Assembly (NCBI RefSeq): GCF_001418015.1
Contig: NZ_LIQG01000028.1
Coordinates: 29,609 to 93,608 of the forward strand
Source: Lacinutrix mariniflava
GTDB lineage: Bacteria > Bacteroidota > Bacteroidia > Flavobacteriales > Flavobacteriaceae
Direction of reading: 5' to 3'
DNA: 64,000 bases
A program made the position numbers and the translations under genes. Every line of letters starts with the position of its first letter. Position 1 is the stretch's first letter. Positions 17,977 to 26,904 of the stretch are shown one piece after another. The notes under the pieces are model-generated. The model saw only the letters and a list, made by a program, of their open reading frames with translations, was not told where the DNA came from and did no database searches.

Positions 17977-18057
17977 AGATTTAGTTTTGATTGTAAGATT
18001 AATACGTTATTTATGTGCAGTCTCTCGTTATAAAGAGTCTAATTGTGAGGCTAAGTT

Positions 18058-19137
18058 TTACAATTTAAATATCTCATAAGATTGATGCACTTGCTTTATC
18101 GCTTTTTCCGTTCTTTCTGCGTGTGTGTCGCTAATAAATAATTGTCCGAAATTTTCGTCGTCCACCAGCTTAATTATTTGGGTAACGCGTTCTTCATCTA
18201 ACTTATCGAAAATATCATCTAACAGTAATATAGGGTTAAAACCACTTTGTTGCTTTATAAAATCAAATTGTGCCAATTTTAAAGCTATTAAAAATGATTT
18301 TTGCTGCCCTTGACTTCCAAATTTCTTAATAGGATGGTCGTCTATATTAAAGATTAAATCGTCTTTATGTACACCAACACTTGTATACTGTATCATTTTA
18401 TCTTTATTAATAACTTGCATTAGCAATGTGTTTAAATCTGTTTCAAACAAGTCACTCTTGTACACTAAATCTACGGTTTCGTTCCCATTACTAATGGCTT
18501 GATATCTAGATTTAAAAATAGGGATAAAGGTTTTTAAAAAGGCTTCTCTTTTATTAAAAACCTTAGTGCCAAAGTCTGTTAATTGACTATTATATACCTC
18601 TAGCGTATCAATATTAAAAGTATTATTAAGCGCGAAATACTTTAATAAGCTATTGCGTTGGGCTAATATTTTATTATATTTAATTAAATCGTCTAAATAA
18701 GTTTTGTCGCTTTGCGAAATAACACTGTCTATAAACTTTCTTCGTGTATCGCTACCTTCTGTAATTAGGTCTCTATCGGCTGGAGAAATTATAACCAAAG
18801 GCAAGAAGCCAATATGCTCACTAAACTTATTATAAGCCTTTCCGTTGCGTTTAATGACCTTTTTTTGTCCTCGTTTTAGGCTAACTACAATTTTTTCGGA
18901 TTTATTTTCCTTATTATAATCACCATTAACGACAAAAAATTCCTCGTCATGTTTAATGTTTTGAGACGCCACAGGATTAAAATAACTCTTACCAAAAGAT
19001 AAGTGATAAATAGCATCCAATATGTTTGTTTTTCCTACGCCATTGTTGCCAACAAAGCAATTTATGGTGTCGTTGAAAGTAAGTGTTTTACTCTCGAAAT
19101 TTTTGTAATTTATTAAAGAAAGAGACTTTAAAATCAT
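18058..19137 (-). CDS. recF: DNA replication and repair protein RecF
   Basis: 359 residues, the family length. RecF is an SMC-like ATPase that helps load RecA at gapped DNA. Walker A is [15 protein letters not shown] (about 29-43); the ABC signature is [14 protein letters not shown] and Walker [13 protein letters not shown] near the C-terminus. N-terminus [16 protein letters not shown] is the family start. It heads a minus-strand set with the lipoprotein and DUF721 genes, and diverges from the TPR gene at 19263. Confidence 0.96.
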   Translation of the reverse strand: MILKSLSLINYKNFESKTLTFNDTINCFVGNNGVGKTNILDAIYHLSFGKSYFNPVASQNIKHDEEFFVVNGDYNKENKSEKIVVSLKRGQKKVIKRNGKAYNKFSEHIGFLPLVIISPADRDLITEGSDTRRKFIDSVISQSDKTYLDDLIKYNKILAQRNSLLKYFALNNTFNIDTLEVYNSQLTDFGTKVFNKREAFLKTFIPIFKSRYQAISNGNETVDLVYKSDLFETDLNTLLMQVINKDKMIQYTSVGVHKDDLIFNIDDHPIKKFGSQGQQKSFLIALKLAQFDFIKQQSGFNPILLLDDIFDKLDEERVTQIIKLVDDENFGQLFISDTHAERTEKAIKQVHQSYEIFKL

Positions 19138-19262
19138 AGGCTATTTTCACAAATGTAGTAGCTGTTATTTTTGCAATTATCTGTGGCTTGCAAAATAACA
19201 AATAAATAAGCTTTTATATATGAAGAAATATTTTATTTTTGCGACCATAAATAAAACGATAC

Positions 19263-20039
19263 ATGGCAACTTATAAGAAAAGAGGTTACAAACCAAAAAC
19301 AGAAAAAGAAAAAGAAGTTATCGACGAGAACTTAGGAGAAAACTCAACTACTGCAGAAGTATTTGATGCCTTAGACGAGACGGCTTCTAAAACGGAAGAC
19401 TTTGTTGCTGCTAACCAGAAATATATTTTTATTATTATAGCAGTAGTAGCTGCTTTAGTTTTAGGATACTTAGGATATAAAAAATTAGTTCAAGAGCCTG
19501 CAAATGAAGAAGGAATGAACGAAATGTACCACGCACAAAAGCAATTTAATGATGCTGTTAGCGGTATTTCTAGCGATTCTCTTTTTAACGTAGCACTAAA
19601 AGGAAGTGAAGGTAAATACGGTATGTTAGAGATTATTAAAGAATATAGCGGAACACCTGCTTCTAATTTAGCTAACTATTATGCTGGAATGGCTTACTTA
19701 AACTTGAAGGATTATAAAAATGCAATTACGCATTTAGATAATTTTGAAAGTGAAGATCAGGCTGCTGGACCAATGGCAAAAGGATCTATTGGAGATGCTT
19801 TTATGCAATTAGAGCAACCAGAACAAGCTTTAAAGTATTACTTACAAGCTGCAAAAATGAGAACGAATGAGTTAACTGCTCCTACATATTACTACAAAGC
19901 TGGAATAACAGCTTTAAACTTAGGAAAAGCTTCTGAAGCTTTAGGTTATTTCAATACGATTAAAGATATGTATCCTAGCTCACCTGAAGCTTCATCTGTA
20001 GAAGTATTTATAGGGAAGGCGAAAGCAATGTCAAACTAG
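19263..20039 (+). CDS. YfgM-like membrane-anchored TPR protein
   Basis: 258 residues. A charged N-terminus (about 1-50) is followed by a single membrane span (YIFIIIAVVAALVLGYLGY, about 55-73) and TPR-like helices (DYKNAITHLDNFE, EQPEQALKYYLQAA, KASEALGYFNTIKD). This resembles YfgM/ancillary SecYEG proteins that bind translocating substrates. A TATTTTTG element at 19234-19241 is the likely -7 box. RibH follows 28 bases later and is probably co-transcribed. The product's role is inferred from the fold. Confidence 0.8.
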   Translation: MATYKKRGYKPKTEKEKEVIDENLGENSTTAEVFDALDETASKTEDFVAANQKYIFIIIAVVAALVLGYLGYKKLVQEPANEEGMNEMYHAQKQFNDAVSGISSDSLFNVALKGSEGKYGMLEIIKEYSGTPASNLANYYAGMAYLNLKDYKNAITHLDNFESEDQAAGPMAKGSIGDAFMQLEQPEQALKYYLQAAKMRTNELTAPTYYYKAGITALNLGKASEALGYFNTIKDMYPSSPEASSVEVFIGKAKAMSN

Positions 20040-20067
20040 TAATTTATCGCGATAGCGGAAAATAAAT

Positions 20068-20550
20068 ATGGCAACAGTAAATAACAATTTATCGGAATAC
20101 GATAAAGCATCAATCCCAAACGCGAAAGATTTTCGGTTTGGGATTGTTGTTTCAGAATGGAATGATAATATAACGGAAGGCTTATATAAAGGTGCTTACG
20201 AAACCTTAATAGAGCATAACGTATTACCAGAGAACATAACACGTTGGAATGTTCCAGGAAGCTTTGAACTAATCTATGGTTGTAAAAAAATGCAACAATA
20301 TAATGTAGATGCTGTTATAGCAATTGGAAGTGTAATTCAAGGTGAAACTAAACATTTCGATTTTGTTTGTGAAGGTGTTTCTCAAGGAATTAAAGATCTA
20401 AATATACTTAATGATGTTCCAGTGATTTTCTGTGTTTTAACAGATAATAACGAGCAACAAGGTATTGAGCGTTCTGGTGGTATTCATGGAAATAAAGGAA
20501 CAGAAGCTGCTGTTGCTGCTATTAAAATGGCTGTTATTAGTAAGTTGTAA
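20068..20550 (+). CDS. ribH: 6,7-dimethyl-8-ribityllumazine synthase
   Basis: 160 residues. It condenses the ribityl-aminouracil with 3,4-dihydroxy-2-butanone 4-phosphate in the penultimate step of riboflavin synthesis. Family landmarks: FGIVVSEWN (substrate-binding), WNVPGSFEL, AIGSVIQGETKHFDF with the conserved histidine H96, and SGGIHGNKGTEAA at the end. Start and length fit. It lies just after the TPR gene. No other rib genes are in the window. Confidence 0.96.
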   Translation: MATVNNNLSEYDKASIPNAKDFRFGIVVSEWNDNITEGLYKGAYETLIEHNVLPENITRWNVPGSFELIYGCKKMQQYNVDAVIAIGSVIQGETKHFDFVCEGVSQGIKDLNILNDVPVIFCVLTDNNEQQGIERSGGIHGNKGTEAAVAAIKMAVISKL

Positions 20551-20746
20551 TTCTAGTATACAGTAAACCTTTTAGTTTTTAATTTTAGGATTTCATTTTA
20601 AAAAAAATAACCACCTTTAATAGTGGACTTTACCTCTTCTCGTAGAAACGAGAAATATATCTGTTAACAATTTTAGCATTTCATTATATAATTTCTTCTG
20701 TATTTTCAGTACTTTTGAGTGTATTTCAATAGTATAATATAACACT

Positions 20747-20971
20747 GTGTTTGATAAAAGAAAAAACAAAACGTTTAATTATAATTCTAGGTTTTCTAAA
20801 GACGAAATCAAGGATGTAAAAACGGAATTTGATGCTAAACGGGAGATAACTTCAGAGTGGAAACGCACTAGAAAAACGGGTGCTGGAAAACGTAAAATTG
20901 GCTTACCGCTATTACTTTTGTTATTAGGCATTATTATTGCAATCATGTACTATCTAGAATATAAACTATAA
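20747..20971 (+). CDS. small membrane protein, GTG start
   Basis: 74 residues from the GTG at 20747; no ATG fits. The N-terminal half is highly charged and the C-terminus is one membrane span (LPLLLLLLGIIIAIMYYL). TACTTTTG at 20710-20717 could be its -7 element. Together with the next small gene it precedes mutL with short gaps, so they probably form one unit. Flavobacterial homologues are sometimes labelled riboflavin synthase subunit beta, which the sequence does not support. Function unknown. Confidence 0.65.
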   Translation: MFDKRKNKTFNYNSRFSKDEIKDVKTEFDAKREITSEWKRTRKTGAGKRKIGLPLLLLLLGIIIAIMYYLEYKL

Positions 20972-20976
20972 TAGTT

Positions 20977-21249
20977 ATGGGATTAAAACTAAAACAAAAT
21001 AAGCGTTATAATTATAAGCCTCGTTTTTATAAAGGAGACGGTAGTCCGTTTGCCATGAAAGGTAAGTTTGACGGAGAACGTTCCACTTTAGAAGCATCAG
21101 GTAATGTTAAAAATAGATTTTTAAAAGCTGTAGATGAACTTCAAAACTCACCTGACAAAGCAGTTAATAGACGTGTATTAATTATTATTTCTATTCTAGT
21201 CCTTGTTTTTCTTTTTATAATCGATTTCGATCTCACTATATTTTTCTAA
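20977..21249 (+). CDS. small membrane protein
   Basis: 90 residues: a basic, tyrosine-rich start (MGLKLKQNKRYNYKPRFY) that resembles the beginning of the 20747 product (KNKTFNYNSRF), then a polar stretch and a C-terminal membrane span (VLIIISILVLVFLFIIDF). It starts 5 bases after the previous stop and ends 7 bases before mutL, so the three are likely translated from one mRNA. The similarity suggests the two small proteins are diverged relatives. Function unknown. Confidence 0.7.
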   Translation: MGLKLKQNKRYNYKPRFYKGDGSPFAMKGKFDGERSTLEASGNVKNRFLKAVDELQNSPDKAVNRRVLIIISILVLVFLFIIDFDLTIFF

Positions 21250-21256
21250 GCTGTAA

Positions 21257-23113
21257 ATGGCAGATATCATACAATTATTACCAGACCATGTTGCGAACCA
21301 AATTGCTGCAGGAGAAGTTGTACAACGACCAGCTTCTGTAGTCAAAGAATTACTGGAAAACGCAATAGATGCTGGAGCATCCTCAATAAAACTTATAATT
21401 AAAGACGCAGGAAAAACACTTGTACAAGTTATCGATAATGGTAAAGGTATGAGCGTTACAGATGCGAGATTAAGTTTCGAACGTCATGCGACTTCTAAAA
21501 TTAGAACTGCAGACGATCTTTTTAAGCTTAACACCAAGGGTTTTAGAGGAGAAGCATTAGCAAGTATCGCAGCAATTGCACATGTAGAATTAAAAACAAA
21601 GCAAGGAAACGAAGATGTTGGTACTTGCATAGAAATTGAAGGTAGTACTGTAAACAGCCAAGAGGTTGTGGTAACACCAACAGGCACATCAATTTCAGTA
21701 AAGAATTTGTTTTATAATATTCCTGCTAGACGTAATTTTTTAAAATCTAATACTGTAGAAACGCGTCATATTATAGACGAATTTCATCGTGTAGCATTAG
21801 CGCATCCTAATATTGGATTTGTTATGTTTCACAACGGTAGTGAATCTTTTAACCTTCCAGAAAGTAATTACAGACAACGAATTGTAAATATTTTCGGAAC
21901 AAAAACAAACGAAAAACTAGTTCCTGTAGATGAAGATACCGAGGTGCTAAAAATTTCTGGTTTTGTTGGTAAACCTGAGTTTGCAAAGAAATCTAGAGGA
22001 GAACAATTCTTTTTTGTTAACGATAGATTTATTAAAAGTGCGTATTTAAACCATGCCATTGGCTCCGCGTTTGAAGGGCTTTTAAAAGATGGAGCACATG
22101 CAATTTATTTTCTAAACTTAACAGTGAATCCACAAACTATAGATATAAATATTCATCCAACCAAAACGGAGATTAAATTTGATGATGAGCATACACTGTA
22201 TGCCATTTTGCGTTCAGCAGTAAAACATAGTTTAGGTCAGTTTAATATTGCACCCGTTCTAGATTTTGATCGCGATGCAAATTTAGATACGCCGTATAGC
22301 TATCAACAAAAAGGTGAGCCTTCTGTAGAAATTGATAGAAGCTTTAATCCGTTTAGAGAGGAAAAACAATCTAGTAATAGTGGAACTGTAAGTAGCGGTT
22401 CTTATAAAAAACCTTCAAGTTCAAATTGGGAAAGTTCATATGTAGGTCTAGAATCTAAAGGCACACAGACACAACAAGATTTTAGCGAGGTGCATTTTGA
22501 AAGTGCAGCTAAAAATGAATCTATTTTTGATAACGATAATCAAGTAGAGAAGAAGCAAAGTACGTATCAGTTTCATAATAAATATATTGTAAGTACTATA
22601 AAATCTGGTATGTTGTTAATAGATCAACATCGTGCACACCAACGTGTTTTGTATGAAGATTTTTTGAGGAATATGACGATTAAAGAAGCAATGAGTCAGC
22701 AACTATTGTTTCCTTTACAGCTTCATTTTCCACCACAAGAAATTGAAATTATTAATCAGTTAAAAACAGATTTAGAACACACAGGTTTTATTTTTCAGAC
22801 TATAAAAGGAGAGCTTGTTGAAATCTCAGGAGTGCCAGTAAGTGTTCCAGAAAGTGAAGTGTCTATTATTTTAGAACAACTTATTAATGATGTAGAAAAT
22901 GAAGTGCCAGATAGTAATTTTAGCCCAACAGACTTGCTTGCGAAGTCTTTAGCTAAGAGTTTAGCTATAAAAACAGGTCAAAGTTTAACAATAATGGAAC
23001 AAGAGCATTTGGTAAACTCACTTTTCGCCTGTAAGGAACCGAATGTTTCACCAACCAATAGAACAACATTTGTAACCATGACTGTGGACGAGTTGGATAA
23101 AAAGTTTGTGTAA
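21257..23113 (+). CDS. mutL: DNA mismatch repair protein MutL
   Basis: 618 residues. The N-terminal GHKL ATPase is well kept: HVANQIAAGEVVQRPASV, ENAIDAG with the catalytic glutamate, DNGKGM, GFRGEALASIA, and TSISVKNLFYNIPAR. A Ser-rich linker (about 350-420) leads to the dimerisation domain. The endonuclease motif usually DQHAxxExxxxE reads DQHRAHQRVLYE at 456-467, with the first glutamate changed to Q, and the late CPHGRP-type motif is not recognisable. It may therefore lack nicking activity. It overlaps the rhomboid gene by one base. Confidence 0.96.
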   Translation: MADIIQLLPDHVANQIAAGEVVQRPASVVKELLENAIDAGASSIKLIIKDAGKTLVQVIDNGKGMSVTDARLSFERHATSKIRTADDLFKLNTKGFRGEALASIAAIAHVELKTKQGNEDVGTCIEIEGSTVNSQEVVVTPTGTSISVKNLFYNIPARRNFLKSNTVETRHIIDEFHRVALAHPNIGFVMFHNGSESFNLPESNYRQRIVNIFGTKTNEKLVPVDEDTEVLKISGFVGKPEFAKKSRGEQFFFVNDRFIKSAYLNHAIGSAFEGLLKDGAHAIYFLNLTVNPQTIDINIHPTKTEIKFDDEHTLYAILRSAVKHSLGQFNIAPVLDFDRDANLDTPYSYQQKGEPSVEIDRSFNPFREEKQSSNSGTVSSGSYKKPSSSNWESSYVGLESKGTQTQQDFSEVHFESAAKNESIFDNDNQVEKKQSTYQFHNKYIVSTIKSGMLLIDQHRAHQRVLYEDFLRNMTIKEAMSQQLLFPLQLHFPPQEIEIINQLKTDLEHTGFIFQTIKGELVEISGVPVSVPESEVSIILEQLINDVENEVPDSNFSPTDLLAKSLAKSLAIKTGQSLTIMEQEHLVNSLFACKEPNVSPTNRTTFVTMTVDELDKKFV

Positions 23114-23868
23114 TGATTAAGTTAACAGAGGTAATAAAACATATTGTAATCATTAATGTTATATTTTTTGTAGCATCGATTACGCTTGGAAATACAACTA
23201 TGTTTAATCAATGGATGGTTATGCACTATCCATTAAATAAGGATTTCCATATTTGGCAAGTGGTAACGCATCTTTTTATGCATCTTGATTTCATGCATAT
23301 ATTGTCTAATATGCTAATGCTTGTTTTTATTGGGTCTTTATTAGAAAGAGCAATAGGTAAAAATAAATTTTTAATTTTATATTTTTCGGCAGGACTTGGG
23401 GCAGTAATATTGAGTGTTTTAGTTGATTATGTGCAGATAGAATTAGCCATCAATACATTAACAAATAATGGGTTTGATAAAGCAAATATAATGTCTACAC
23501 TAAGTCAAGGAAAGTACTCTCCTTCGTGGCAGTCAGCTTTGACAGAGAATTCTTTTCAGAACTTAGTGACTAATTTTAATAAAATTAGTCTTGGTGCCTC
23601 AGGAGCTGTAATGGGTGTTGCGGTTGCAACAGCTTATTTATTTCCTAATGTCGAGTTTATGTTAATGTTTCCGCCAATTCCAATAAAATTAAAATATTTG
23701 GTAATGGCTTATGTAGCAGGAGATGTTATTTCTGCAGTCTTAACAGGTACTCCGTTATTAGGATCTACAAATGTTGGACATATGGCGCATATTGGAGGAG
23801 CAATTACAGGATTTGTTATGATGTGGTATTGGAAGAGAGAACTAATCAAAAAAAATAGAGCTAATTAA
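23113..23868 (+). CDS. rhomboid family intramembrane serine protease
   Basis: 251 residues, six or so membrane spans. Catalytic dyad: S163 in LGASGAVMG and H226 in HMAHIGGAITG. HLFMHLDFMHILSNM carries the HxxxxHxxxN pattern of rhomboids. It overlaps mutL by one base and the next rhomboid gene by one base, indicating a coupled unit. Cleaves membrane-anchored substrates within the bilayer; substrate unknown. An insert of about 50 residues between spans (VDYVQIELAINTL...) sets it apart from its neighbour. Confidence 0.9.
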   Translation: MIKLTEVIKHIVIINVIFFVASITLGNTTMFNQWMVMHYPLNKDFHIWQVVTHLFMHLDFMHILSNMLMLVFIGSLLERAIGKNKFLILYFSAGLGAVILSVLVDYVQIELAINTLTNNGFDKANIMSTLSQGKYSPSWQSALTENSFQNLVTNFNKISLGASGAVMGVAVATAYLFPNVEFMLMFPPIPIKLKYLVMAYVAGDVISAVLTGTPLLGSTNVGHMAHIGGAITGFVMMWYWKRELIKKNRAN

Positions 23869-24752
23869 TGAGTTTGCTTTCAGATTTAAAATACAAGTAT
23901 AATTTAGCGCCAATTCACGAAAAAATTATTTTCGTAAACATTGGTGTATTTGCAGTTATAGCAATTATAAATACTATTTATTTTCTAGCAACGAAATCGC
24001 ATTTTTCTTTATTTCAAGATTATTTAGCACTTCCGGAAGATTTAAGTCAGCTAATATTTAAACCATGGACTTTTCTTACTTATGCGTTTATGCATAATAG
24101 CTTTTGGCATCTTTTAGGAAATATGATTGCTTTGTATTATTTCGGACGCATATTTTTGACGTTCTTTTCAGTAAAGCAGTTTATTAACTATTACTTTGTT
24201 GGTGGATTGGTAGGCGGATTAATTTTTGTAATCTCGTATAACCTTTTACCTGCGTTGGTCGATGAATCTGCCGTATTATTAGGTGCTTCTGCTTCTGTTT
24301 TTTCAGTTTTGGTGGGTGCAACTACTAAATCTCCTAACTATGTGTTAAACTTATTTGGAGTGTTTCAGCTTAAACTTTGGGTGCTAACAGTATTATATCT
24401 TATTTCATTTATTGCGCTAATACCTTATGCAAATGCTGGAGGAGAATTATCTCATTTGGGAGGTGCTATTTTTGGGTACATTTATACCAAGCAATTAGAT
24501 AAAGGAAATGATATTGGTAGTTGGTTCGGTAACACCGTTAACGCTATTTTAAGTTGGTTTAAGGCTAGTAAAAAAGGAAATCTTAAAACAGTTTATAAAG
24601 ATAAATCTAAAGTAGGAGGTTATACTAAAGGCGAGTTTAGTGAGTTTAATAACCAAAAGAAAATAGATATTATTCTAGATAAGATAAGCAAAAGCGGTTA
24701 TGAGAGTCTTTCTACCGCAGAAAAAGAATTTCTATTTAAAGCTGGAAAGTAA
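23868..24752 (+). CDS. rhomboid family intramembrane serine protease
   Basis: 294 residues. It has the rhomboid spans, HNSFWHLLGNM, catalytic S141 in LLGASASVFS, and H196 in LSHLGGAIFGY. The C-terminal 80 residues are a polar tail rich in lysine (KASKKGNLKTVYKDKSK) with a late motif EKEFLFKAGK typical of flavobacterial members. It overlaps the preceding rhomboid by one base. Two adjacent rhomboids may have different substrates. The next gene starts one base after it. Confidence 0.9.
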   Translation: MSLLSDLKYKYNLAPIHEKIIFVNIGVFAVIAIINTIYFLATKSHFSLFQDYLALPEDLSQLIFKPWTFLTYAFMHNSFWHLLGNMIALYYFGRIFLTFFSVKQFINYYFVGGLVGGLIFVISYNLLPALVDESAVLLGASASVFSVLVGATTKSPNYVLNLFGVFQLKLWVLTVLYLISFIALIPYANAGGELSHLGGAIFGYIYTKQLDKGNDIGSWFGNTVNAILSWFKASKKGNLKTVYKDKSKVGGYTKGEFSEFNNQKKIDIILDKISKSGYESLSTAEKEFLFKAGK

Positions 24753-24753
24753 A

Positions 24754-25776
24754 ATGCGAAAATTAAAGTTTTTCGAGAAAGTAATGTTCTTCTTCAACTC
24801 TGTTGTAGCTTTTGTTCTGCTACTATCTTATGTGCTACCATTACTACCTCCAAAAACATTTGCAGCTTTATCTGTGTTAGGTTTAGGTGTGCCAATTTTA
24901 ATACTTTTAAATGCCTTATTTTTTGTTTATTGGTTAGTTAAAATAAAAAAACAACTATTATTATCACTGTTCGTTTTGGCTATTGGCTACTTTATTTTTG
25001 GCTCTTTATATAAATTCTCTGAGTCTAAGGCTATCGAAGACGAAAACAATATTTCTATTATGAATTATAATGTGAGATTGTTTAATCTCTACAAATGGAT
25101 TCCTAATGAAGATACTGAAGAAGAACTCGTTAGTTTTATAAAAAAAGAGGTTCCAGATATTCTTTCTGTACAAGAATACCATCCAAGAGAAAGTAATAAA
25201 TTGTCTTTTTATAAGTATAAGTTTGAAAAGTTACTTGGTAAAAAGAAAAACTATGGACAGGCGATTTTTTCAAATTATCCAATAATAAATTCAGGTTCAA
25301 TCGAGTTTCCAAATACGTTTAATAATGCTATTTATATTGATATCGTTAAAGCGAAGGATACTATTAGAATTTATAATCTACACTTACAGTCATTACGTAT
25401 TGATCCCAAGGTTGAAAACTTAACGACTAAAGAATCGGAAAAGTTATTTAATGGCATTGGTGAGTCTTTTAAAATGCAACAGTCTCAGGCAGCATTGTTT
25501 TTAAAGCATAAAAACCAATGTAATTATAAAACAATAATCTGTGGAGATTTTAATAACACCGCCTTCTCTTATGTTTATAAGCAAGTTAGAGCAGATTTTC
25601 AAGATACGTTTAAAGCCGCTGGAAATGGCTTTGGTAGAACGTATAACTTTAAGTTCTTTCCTATGCGAATCGATTTTATATTTGCAGATCCTGCATTTAA
25701 CGTTAATGGTTTCAAAACCTATGATGTAGAATATTCAGATCATTATCCTATAATGACGAAGGTTAGTCTTCAATAA
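24754..25776 (+). CDS. endonuclease/exonuclease/phosphatase family membrane protein
   Basis: About 340 residues from the ATG at 24754, right after the rhomboid stop; the longer frame from 24700 would overlap that gene. Two or three N-terminal spans (about 12-85) precede an EEP domain: ISIMNYNVRLFN, LSVQEYH with the metal glutamate, YNLHLQS, ICGDFNNTAFS, and the final SDHYPI. The EEP fold hydrolyses phosphodiesters in nucleic acids, lipids or other substrates. The periplasmic or outward side of the membrane is likely for the catalytic domain. Last gene of the mutL-rhomboid run. Confidence 0.88.
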   Translation: MRKLKFFEKVMFFFNSVVAFVLLLSYVLPLLPPKTFAALSVLGLGVPILILLNALFFVYWLVKIKKQLLLSLFVLAIGYFIFGSLYKFSESKAIEDENNISIMNYNVRLFNLYKWIPNEDTEEELVSFIKKEVPDILSVQEYHPRESNKLSFYKYKFEKLLGKKKNYGQAIFSNYPIINSGSIEFPNTFNNAIYIDIVKAKDTIRIYNLHLQSLRIDPKVENLTTKESEKLFNGIGESFKMQQSQAALFLKHKNQCNYKTIICGDFNNTAFSYVYKQVRADFQDTFKAAGNGFGRTYNFKFFPMRIDFIFADPAFNVNGFKTYDVEYSDHYPIMTKVSLQ

Positions 25777-25978
25777 GCAATCTTTAGGTTGCTAGTTTGA
25801 GCATTCGCTAGAATAATTCGTAAAAATCTATGAAATCCGTTTAAGAAATCGTTTTTAGTAAAGGCTATCTTAAATGATTTCAAACAAGTGTAAAGGTTAA
25901 TTTAAGTTTAGTTATTTTCAATCTATTATCAAGGAATCTTCACTAAAGTGCTGTGCATTTTAATGTAAGTATTTTAGG

Positions 25979-26287
25979 TTACATCATCGAGCAATCGACA
26001 GCATCAGCTAAAATATGAACACATAATCCCAAGCCAATCCATCTTGTTTTCTTCGGAAAAACTAAAAATAAATACAACGGAATTAAATAATAACTATGTA
26101 GCGGATGAAAATTAATGCTACAGCGATTGGCTTCAAATATTGGGTTTGCTAATAAGTGATCTAAGTCAATTAACATACCTAAAATCATTATTATATAAGC
26201 CTTTTTCCACTGTGGTTTAAAAAAATATAAAGCTATTGCTAAAGGCAGAAGAAAATGAATACCGTAATGAATAAAGGACTGCATCAT
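25979..26287 (-). CDS. DUF6122-like small membrane protein
   Basis: 102 residues, hydrophobic with three to four spans. Conserved polar points are DLDHLLANP (about 43-51), INFHPLHSYY and CVHILADAVDC, a His/Asp pattern seen in membrane-bound metal-dependent hydrolases. I assign it to DUF6122 from memory of this motif set and from its place next to wbqC near the parAB-lepB cluster. It overlaps the wbqC start by one base. Function unproven. Confidence 0.7.
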   Translation of the reverse strand: MMQSFIHYGIHFLLPLAIALYFFKPQWKKAYIIMILGMLIDLDHLLANPIFEANRCSINFHPLHSYYLIPLYLFLVFPKKTRWIGLGLCVHILADAVDCSMM

Positions 26288-26904
26288 TATAAAATAGTCT
26301 GAGATTCTAAATAACTAATAGCATTTGGTCCTTCGTTAAAAAGTAAGTCTAATATACTTAAGTTATTTATGTAGCCATGTTTGGTATAGAAAACCTGATT
26401 GTAAGGCTCTAATGCAATTATGTTTTCTTTTTTAGCATTTACTAAACCTCTATAATCTTTTACATCTTGAGGTTCTCTTTCAAAAATCTCAGTTTTAGAT
26501 GTGCTTATTTCAAGCTGAAGACATTCACAGATAACCTCAAAACATTTCAGGTTAAAATCTAAAATAGAATCAAAATTTTCAGTAAAAAGCGGTTGTAATT
26601 CGTCTATATAATATTCGTAAAAAGGAGATGTTCTATAGGCAGATTCTAAAGATTTAAAATGATTGTCTTGCCATTGGTAATCGTTTGCAATTTTTACTTC
26701 GCTGTATTTTTGTCTGTTTTTCTGACTAAAAATAACAGGTACACTTAATTGAAGTTTTCCATTGGCAGCATAAATATAGCATCGGTTTCTATAAGTTTGC
26801 TTTTGGTAATTATCATGAACTTCCAAAACAGTAGTCTCTGCTTTTATAATAGCAACAAAAGTTGCTATACTTGGGAAATAGGTTGGGTGAAGTAGTATTG
26901 TCAT
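26287..26904 (-). CDS. WbqC family protein
   Basis: 205 residues, soluble, no signal peptide. The family opening LLHPTYFPSIATFVAI and SYRTSPFYEYYIDELQPLF are present. WbqC proteins are linked to polysaccharide or glycan biosynthesis loci, with an unknown reaction. Here it is in a minus-strand run with one-base overlaps on both sides (26287 and 26904), so it is translated with the TPR gene and DUF6122 gene. Confidence 0.85.
   Translation of the reverse strand: MTILLHPTYFPSIATFVAIIKAETTVLEVHDNYQKQTYRNRCYIYAANGKLQLSVPVIFSQKNRQKYSEVKIANDYQWQDNHFKSLESAYRTSPFYEYYIDELQPLFTENFDSILDFNLKCFEVICECLQLEISTSKTEIFEREPQDVKDYRGLVNAKKENIIALEPYNQVFYTKHGYINNLSILDLLFNEGPNAISYLESQTIL

Noticed and set aside
20747..20971. 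Riboflavin synthase subunit beta label for the small gene after ribH
   Set aside because: The product is a 74-residue single-span membrane protein without any riboflavin synthase feature.
24700..24753. Extended start for the endonuclease/exonuclease gene
   Set aside because: It would overlap the rhomboid gene by over 50 bases in another frame and add no family-like residues; the ATG at 24754 follows the stop immediately.
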